Source of the DNA: Gammaproteobacteria bacterium
Lineage (GTDB): Bacteria > Pseudomonadota > Gammaproteobacteria > Competibacterales > Competibacteraceae
NCBI GenBank assembly: GCA_020846135.1
Contig: JADLEK010000080.1
Coordinates: 1-64,000 of the forward strand
Reading direction: 5' to 3'
DNA length: 64,000 nucleotides
Within the stretch, counting starts at the first letter, position 1; each line of letters begins with the position of its first letter. Both the position numbers and the translations under genes were made by a program. Positions 60,106 to 64,000 of the stretch are shown piece after piece. Under the pieces are notes generated by a model, which saw nothing but the letters and a program-made list of their open reading frames with translations, was not told the DNA's origin and did not search any database.

Positions 60106-60977
60106 ACTTTTTGCGTCCGTGGCTTGCCTAAAATCCCGTAGGGTCGCACAACAATCAGCAGTAATAACAGGGTGAACGCGACAAAATCCCGGTAGGTCGA
60201 GGGAAAGAAGGCCGTCACCATAATCTCCACTCCACCCAGAATAAATGCGCCGATCATCGCCCCGCGAATATTGCCAATCCCGCCAACTACCGCCGAAATA
60301 AACGCTTTCCAGCCGACCATGATCCCCATATACGGATCAATCACCGGATAAGCCAAGGCATACATCACGCCGGCGGCGCCCGCCAGTCCCGCGCCAATTG
60401 CGAAAGTGACCGAGATGATTAAATCGACTGGAATCCCCATCAACGGCACGAAAGTTTTATCCCAGGAAATCGCCCGCATAGCCATTCCGACTGGAGTGCG
60501 GTGGACGACATAATCGAGTAGAAACATCAGACCCAGCGACAGAAAAATAATCAGAACCTGTAGCGAGGATAGCGACACGCCGCCCATGTCCCAGGTCACG
60601 TTTTCCAGCAGTGGAGGAATGTGTTTGGGATAGGGAGCCAAGGCCAGAGTGAAGTTTTCCAGAAACAGTCCCAGTCCCAGCGCGGTAATAATCGCCGAGA
60701 CCCGGGGCGCATTTCGCAACGGTTTATACGCCAGCCGTTCCAGCAATACGCCGACCAATGCCGCACCGATCATGGTCAGCAGCAGGGTCGGCACAAACGG
60801 CAACCCCAGATAGGTCGCCGCCAGAAAACAGAAAAACGCCCCGACCATAAATACATCGCCGTGGGCAAAATTAATCATGGTCAGAATGCCATAGACCATC
60901 GTATAGCCCAGGGCGATCAGGGCGTAAATACTGCCTAGTTGCAAGGCGTTCAGCATTTGCTGAAGCCAGTAAACCAT
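60102..60977 (-). CDS. livH: Branched-chain amino acid ABC transporter permease LivH
   Basis: A 291-residue permease with about eight membrane helices. LGSIYALIALGYTMVYGIL and INFAHGDVFMVGAFF are the LivH opening, and AISWDKTFVPLMGIPVDLI is the ATPase-contact loop. ATG 60977 (MVYWLQQMLNALQLG) fits the family; a GTG at 60998 would add seven residues. The substrate-binding gene lies 102 bases upstream beyond a hairpin. Confidence 0.92.
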   Translation of the reverse strand: MVYWLQQMLNALQLGSIYALIALGYTMVYGILTMINFAHGDVFMVGAFFCFLAATYLGLPFVPTLLLTMIGAALVGVLLERLAYKPLRNAPRVSAIITALGLGLFLENFTLALAPYPKHIPPLLENVTWDMGGVSLSSLQVLIIFLSLGLMFLLDYVVHRTPVGMAMRAISWDKTFVPLMGIPVDLIISVTFAIGAGLAGAAGVMYALAYPVIDPYMGIMVGWKAFISAVVGGIGNIRGAMIGAFILGGVEIMVTAFFPSTYRDFVAFTLLLLLIVVRPYGILGKPRTQKV

Positions 60978-61026
60978 GACTTCGCTCAAGCAGGGCACCT
61001 GTCTTATTCTGGCTGATCAACAAAGA

Positions 61027-61050
61027 AAAGCGGCCCATTGGGGCCGCTTC
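61027..61050 (-). terminator. Attenuating hairpin between livK and livH
   Basis: Minus strand: AAGCGGCCC pairs with GGGCCGCTT around CAAT, then TTCTTTG. The T run is short, so partial termination is likely. This would leave the binding protein better expressed than the permeases, a common arrangement. Confidence 0.65.
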
Positions 61051-61078
61051 GTGTGTAGTCAAACCGTTCCCGAATCGC

Positions 61079-62239
61079 TTAGGGATTGGCGTTAGTGAAA
61101 TAGGTGAACTGGCCGTCCTTGATTTTCAGAATCACCGCGCTCTTGATCGGATCGCGGGAATCAGCCTGGAACTTCATGTCGCCCGTGACGCCCTTGTAGC
61201 TGGGTAAGGTGGACAGGGACGCGCGAATGGCTTCGCGGTCGGCCTTGCCAGCGGCCTTGATCGAGTTGAACAGCAGCCCGAACGCATCATAGGTCAGCGC
61301 CGCGACGTCATCCGGCTTGGCCCCATAGGCTTTCTCGTAGTCGGTGATGAACTTCTTGGCGACCGGCGCAGCATTGTCAGCCGCATAATGGGTGCTGAAA
61401 TAATAGCCATTCAGCTCAGCGCCGCCCAGTTTCAGCAATTCAGCGCTGCCCCACGAGTCGCTGCCAATGAACGGGGTGGTTATGCCCAGCCGCTTGGCCT
61501 GCTGCACCTGCAACGGCACTTCACTGTAGTAGTTCGGCAGAAAGATCACGTCCGGCTTGGCATCCTTGATCTTGGTGAGCTGAGCCGAGAAATCCTTGTC
61601 ATTGGTGGTGTAGGTCTCAAAAGCCACGATCTTGCCGCCGAGCTTTTCGTAGTTGGTCTTGAATACCTCAGCGATGCCTTTGTTGTAATCCGAAGCCACG
61701 TCATACAGCACGGCAGCCTTCTTGGCTTTCAGATTCTCCAGCGCGAATTTGGCCAGCACCCCACCCTGGAACGGATCGATGAAGCAGGCCCGGAATACAT
61801 ATTTCTTGGGCTGGTTGGTGTTGGCGTCCAGGGTGGTCTTGGGATTGGTCGACCACGGCGTGATCAGCACGGTCTCAGAACTTTCAGCAATTTCCGAGGC
61901 GGGAATCGCGTAGCGGCTGGCATTAGGGCCAACAATCGCCAGCACTTCATCCTGGGTGATCAGCTTCTGGGCGGCGGCGGCGGATTGATCGGCCTTGCCG
62001 GCGTTATCCTCAACCACCAGTTCCACCTTCATCTTTTCCTTGCCGACTTGCAGACCACCGGCGGCGTTGATCTCCTTGACCGCCAGTTCCGCGGCGTTCT
62101 TGCAGGAGGTTCCCACCGCCGGCATGTCACCGGTCAGTTCGGCGATTACGCCCAGTTTCAGGGTTTTCTCGGCGCTCCAAGCGGAAACGCCCATGGTAAC
62201 CAGCACCGAAAACAACAGCAGGGACAGCATTTTTCTCAT
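61079..62239 (-). CDS. livK: Branched-chain amino acid ABC transporter substrate-binding protein
   Basis: A 386-residue periplasmic binding protein with a signal peptide (MRKMLSLLLFSVLVTMGVSA, cut after WSA). LKLGVIAELTGDMPAVG opens the type I fold; EINAAGGLQVGKEKM, VDDNAGK-like VVEDNAGKAD and IVGPNASRYAIPASEI line the amino-acid site. It delivers ligand to LivHM. The start at 62239 follows GGAGAGAA; an upstream in-frame start at 62293 would bury the signal peptide. Its ligand could be leucine, isoleucine, valine or a related amide. Confidence 0.92.
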   Translation of the reverse strand: MRKMLSLLLFSVLVTMGVSAWSAEKTLKLGVIAELTGDMPAVGTSCKNAAELAVKEINAAGGLQVGKEKMKVELVVEDNAGKADQSAAAAQKLITQDEVLAIVGPNASRYAIPASEIAESSETVLITPWSTNPKTTLDANTNQPKKYVFRACFIDPFQGGVLAKFALENLKAKKAAVLYDVASDYNKGIAEVFKTNYEKLGGKIVAFETYTTNDKDFSAQLTKIKDAKPDVIFLPNYYSEVPLQVQQAKRLGITTPFIGSDSWGSAELLKLGGAELNGYYFSTHYAADNAAPVAKKFITDYEKAYGAKPDDVAALTYDAFGLLFNSIKAAGKADREAIRASLSTLPSYKGVTGDMKFQADSRDPIKSAVILKIKDGQFTYFTNANP

Positions 62240-62343
62240 CAGGATTCTCTCCAGAAAGTCATTAAGAAGAGCCAAGGCGCAGGAACCGCTCAATCGCCCG
62301 CCTTGATTATAGCGTTGCTGCGGTCATTTGCCTGCGCCACTGC

Positions 62344-63402
62344 CTATCGCGCCAAGCCCTTGGCTTCCCACGATGGCGCAATGATCTGGTTGGAGCGCTT
62401 GCGGCAGACCTCCTCCAGTTCCTTAATCAGGGTCTCCATGCCAAACAGCTTCTCCACAATCTCCCGGATGTCGCGCAGGGTGAAAATCACGTCGACGTCC
62501 ATTTCCAGATATTTCTCGCGCTCGATCTGCTCAGCTCGTTCGATCGCGGCCTGAATGCTGTCCGACTTTTCTACATCGGTCCCTAGCAAGCGCATGAAGA
62601 CCCGCAGTTTTTGCCGTTGCTGCGATAGCCACTCATTATAAAGGTAGAGCAGTTCATAGCCATCTTCAACGGAATAGGCCTTGTAGCGGAATTTGAGCTT
62701 GATATCGTCAAGCGTGACGCGTCGCAGGACCTTGCCGGCTTTCCAGTCATCAATGGTGTGCTGGAATTCAACCGGCAGAAAATCGACCCCAGCCTGAATC
62801 CGGTTCTTGACGTAGTCCAGTTCCTGGGTCTCTTTTTCCACCAGTTCCGCAGTTGAGCGCACCTGCTGATGAATAGCTGCGATCCGGGTGTAGGCCGTTT
62901 GATCGGACCGGGTCGGTTTGCCCGGGACCGGTGGGGAAACCGCCGCCAGGCGACTGCCTTCGCGCTCGACCTCAACCCATTCCGCGATGGCATCTTCGAC
63001 CGCCCGCAATCGCCCTTCCCGTTCTTCGGATTCGCGCCGCTCCTCGGTCGCCCGCCGCACCTGTACCCGTTCAGCTTCGGCCTGTTCCGCCGCCGCCCAC
63101 TCGGTAATGGCCTGTTCCACTGCCGCTTTTTCCGCCGCTGCTTTCTCGGCCCCTGATTTTTCCATCGCCGCCCGTTTCATGGCCATCCGTTCCGCCGCCA
63201 CCCGTGCGACCGCAATCTTTTCCGCAGTGACTTTATCCAGCGCCGCCTTTTCCGCTGCGGTTTTTTCAGCGATGGCCTGCCGGATCGTTGCCAACTGTTC
63301 CCCGGATCGCTGTTTCCATTGCCGGACGTAGCGGACCAGCAGTACGCCAGCCAGCGCCGCGACAATTATGAAAATCACGCCCGTCAGTTGCCAAGTACTC
63401 AT
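62344..63402 (-). CDS. Membrane-anchored coiled-coil protein of unknown function
   Basis: A 352-residue protein with one N-terminal membrane helix (VIFIIVAALAGVLLVRYV), then about 120 residues of Ala/Glu/Lys repeats (AEKTAAEKAALDKVTAEKIA and similar), which form a long single helix or coiled coil as in TolA. A folded C-terminal domain of about 190 residues follows (DWKAGKVLRRVTLDD, ELLYLYNEWLSQQRQKLRVF). I do not recognise that domain. It might bridge membrane and cytoplasm. It lies between livK and rdgC on the same strand, with no clear operon partner. Confidence 0.6.
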   Translation of the reverse strand: MSTWQLTGVIFIIVAALAGVLLVRYVRQWKQRSGEQLATIRQAIAEKTAAEKAALDKVTAEKIAVARVAAERMAMKRAAMEKSGAEKAAAEKAAVEQAITEWAAAEQAEAERVQVRRATEERRESEEREGRLRAVEDAIAEWVEVEREGSRLAAVSPPVPGKPTRSDQTAYTRIAAIHQQVRSTAELVEKETQELDYVKNRIQAGVDFLPVEFQHTIDDWKAGKVLRRVTLDDIKLKFRYKAYSVEDGYELLYLYNEWLSQQRQKLRVFMRLLGTDVEKSDSIQAAIERAEQIEREKYLEMDVDVIFTLRDIREIVEKLFGMETLIKELEEVCRKRSNQIIAPSWEAKGLAR

Positions 63403-63431
63403 AAGCCGTGTTTCCCTGTCAGTTGAATCGG

Positions 63432-64000
63432 TCAGGCCTCGCCGCCAAACAGCTCCAGCAACCGCGGCAATAGTAGCGCCAGCTCACCGGTCATCAGCGC
63501 AAATTCAGCATCAAACAGCGCCGCCGCCGAGTCTGCGCCATCCCGCAACGATTCGTGGACCACATCGAGGAACTGAAGCCGGCGGATCGCCAGCATCTCG
63601 TCCAGCACAAACGCGATCCGCTCATTCCAGATCAGACCCAGTCGGGTGACCTGCTTACCCGCGTCCAGATGGGCGCGAATCTCGTCACCGGTCAAATCCT
63701 GGCCCCGACAGCGCACCACTCCGCCGTTCTCGCCACCCTCCTGCAACTCGCAGATATCGCCAAAGGCAAAGTCCGCCGGCGCCTGTCCCGCCACCAGCCA
63801 GGCGGTCATCACCATGGCCGGGGACTGTTTAACTCTCGGCGGGGCTATCGGCAACGAATCCAGGGTTTTACGCAAGGTTTCGGTGAGTTCCTCGACCGCG
63901 CGCGGACTGGCGCTGTCCACGACCAGCCAGCCCCCCGCAGCATCCAGATAAGCATAGCTGCGCCGGCTGCGAGTCAAGGCGCGCGGTAACAATTCATGCA
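63432..64000 (-). CDS. rdgC: Recombination-associated protein RdgC, 3' part
   Basis: The minus-strand frame runs open to the window edge and encodes about 189 C-terminal residues: ELLPRALTRSRRSYAYLD, GWLVVDSASPRAVEELTETL, CELQEGGENGGVVRCRGQDL, AHLDAGKQVTRLGLIW and the end ALMTGELALLLPRLLELFGG. These match the C-terminal half of RdgC (about 300 residues), a ring-shaped DNA-binding protein that restrains RecA. The 5' end is outside the window, so an internal TTG near 63992 is not the start. Confidence 0.93.
   Translation of the reverse strand, partial: HELLPRALTRSRRSYAYLDAAGGWLVVDSASPRAVEELTETLRKTLDSLPIAPPRVKQSPAMVMTAWLVAGQAPADFAFGDICELQEGGENGGVVRCRGQDLTGDEIRAHLDAGKQVTRLGLIWNERIAFVLDEMLAIRRLQFLDVVHESLRDGADSAAALFDAEFALMTGELALLLPRLLELFGGEA

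Overview
The window looks like a chromosomal segment of a GC-rich gammaproteobacterium. Support comes from the clpS-clpA/infA neighbourhood, dksA-gluQ, sucA-sucB-lpd, a GspH/PilA-type pilin behind a sigma-54 promoter, and livKHMGF. The carbon metabolism genes (two acetyl-CoA synthetases, isocitrate lyase, malate synthase A, a long pyruvate:ferredoxin oxidoreductase, glucokinase) fit a glycogen- and acetate-cycling bacterium such as the Competibacteraceae. That family-level placement is inference, not something the sequence proves.

Layout. 1-660: remains of two transposases. 677-13235: a plus-strand surface-sugar cluster. It holds rfbF, rfbG and an unusual MazF-like/RfbH fusion, then a scar of decayed genes (mqsA and a DUF2887-type gene), then a NeuB-like synthase, a ThDP enzyme resembling YerE, an FkbM methyltransferase, a C-methyltransferase-like protein, an SDR epimerase, gtrA and gtrB. 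13364-17761: minus-strand, strikingly AT-rich, with two large membrane proteins downstream of a type IV pilin gene. 18115-19029: a Phd/VapC-type toxin-antitoxin pair and a small protein. 19057-24524: a DciA-like protein, the protein acetyltransferase Pat and a divergent acetyl-CoA synthetase. 24748-27773: the glyoxylate shunt (aceA, aceB). 27844-31320: a small gene pair, then clpS, clpA and infA (TTG start). 31406-35455: comF, msrQ, an oxidoreductase, a decayed antitoxin with an intact-looking palindromic operator, and two tandem sibling small RNAs. 35747-42195: a GltD-like flavoprotein, nifJ and a dihydroorotate-dehydrogenase-like protein. 42279-42772: debris (an AAA-ATPase fragment, a group II intron domain V, inverted repeats). 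42788-47190: a DUF6763 protein, acs, gluQ, dksA. 47191-52814: sucA, sucB, lpd. 53053-57512: a condensation-domain protein, purC, glk, a haem-motif protein and a Nudix hydrolase. 57519-62239: the liv operon. 62344-64000: a coiled-coil membrane protein and the 3' part of rdgC.

How the genes work together. RfbF, RfbG and RfbH make a CDP-3,6-dideoxy-4-keto sugar from glucose-1-phosphate. The ThDP enzyme could add a two-carbon branch as YerE does, and the methyltransferases and SDR could finish the sugar. GtrA/GtrB and the two membrane proteins would load a lipid carrier and transfer sugars, with the adjacent pilin as one possible acceptor. In central metabolism, Acs and the short acetyl-CoA synthetase activate acetate, Pat probably acetylates their C-terminal lysine, AceA/AceB assimilate the product, SucAB-Lpd runs the oxidative TCA step, and NifJ links pyruvate to ferredoxin.

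The strongest candidates for something new are the MazF-like/RfbH fusion (2541-4151) and the pair of tandem promoter-body-terminator small RNA genes (34122-34392).
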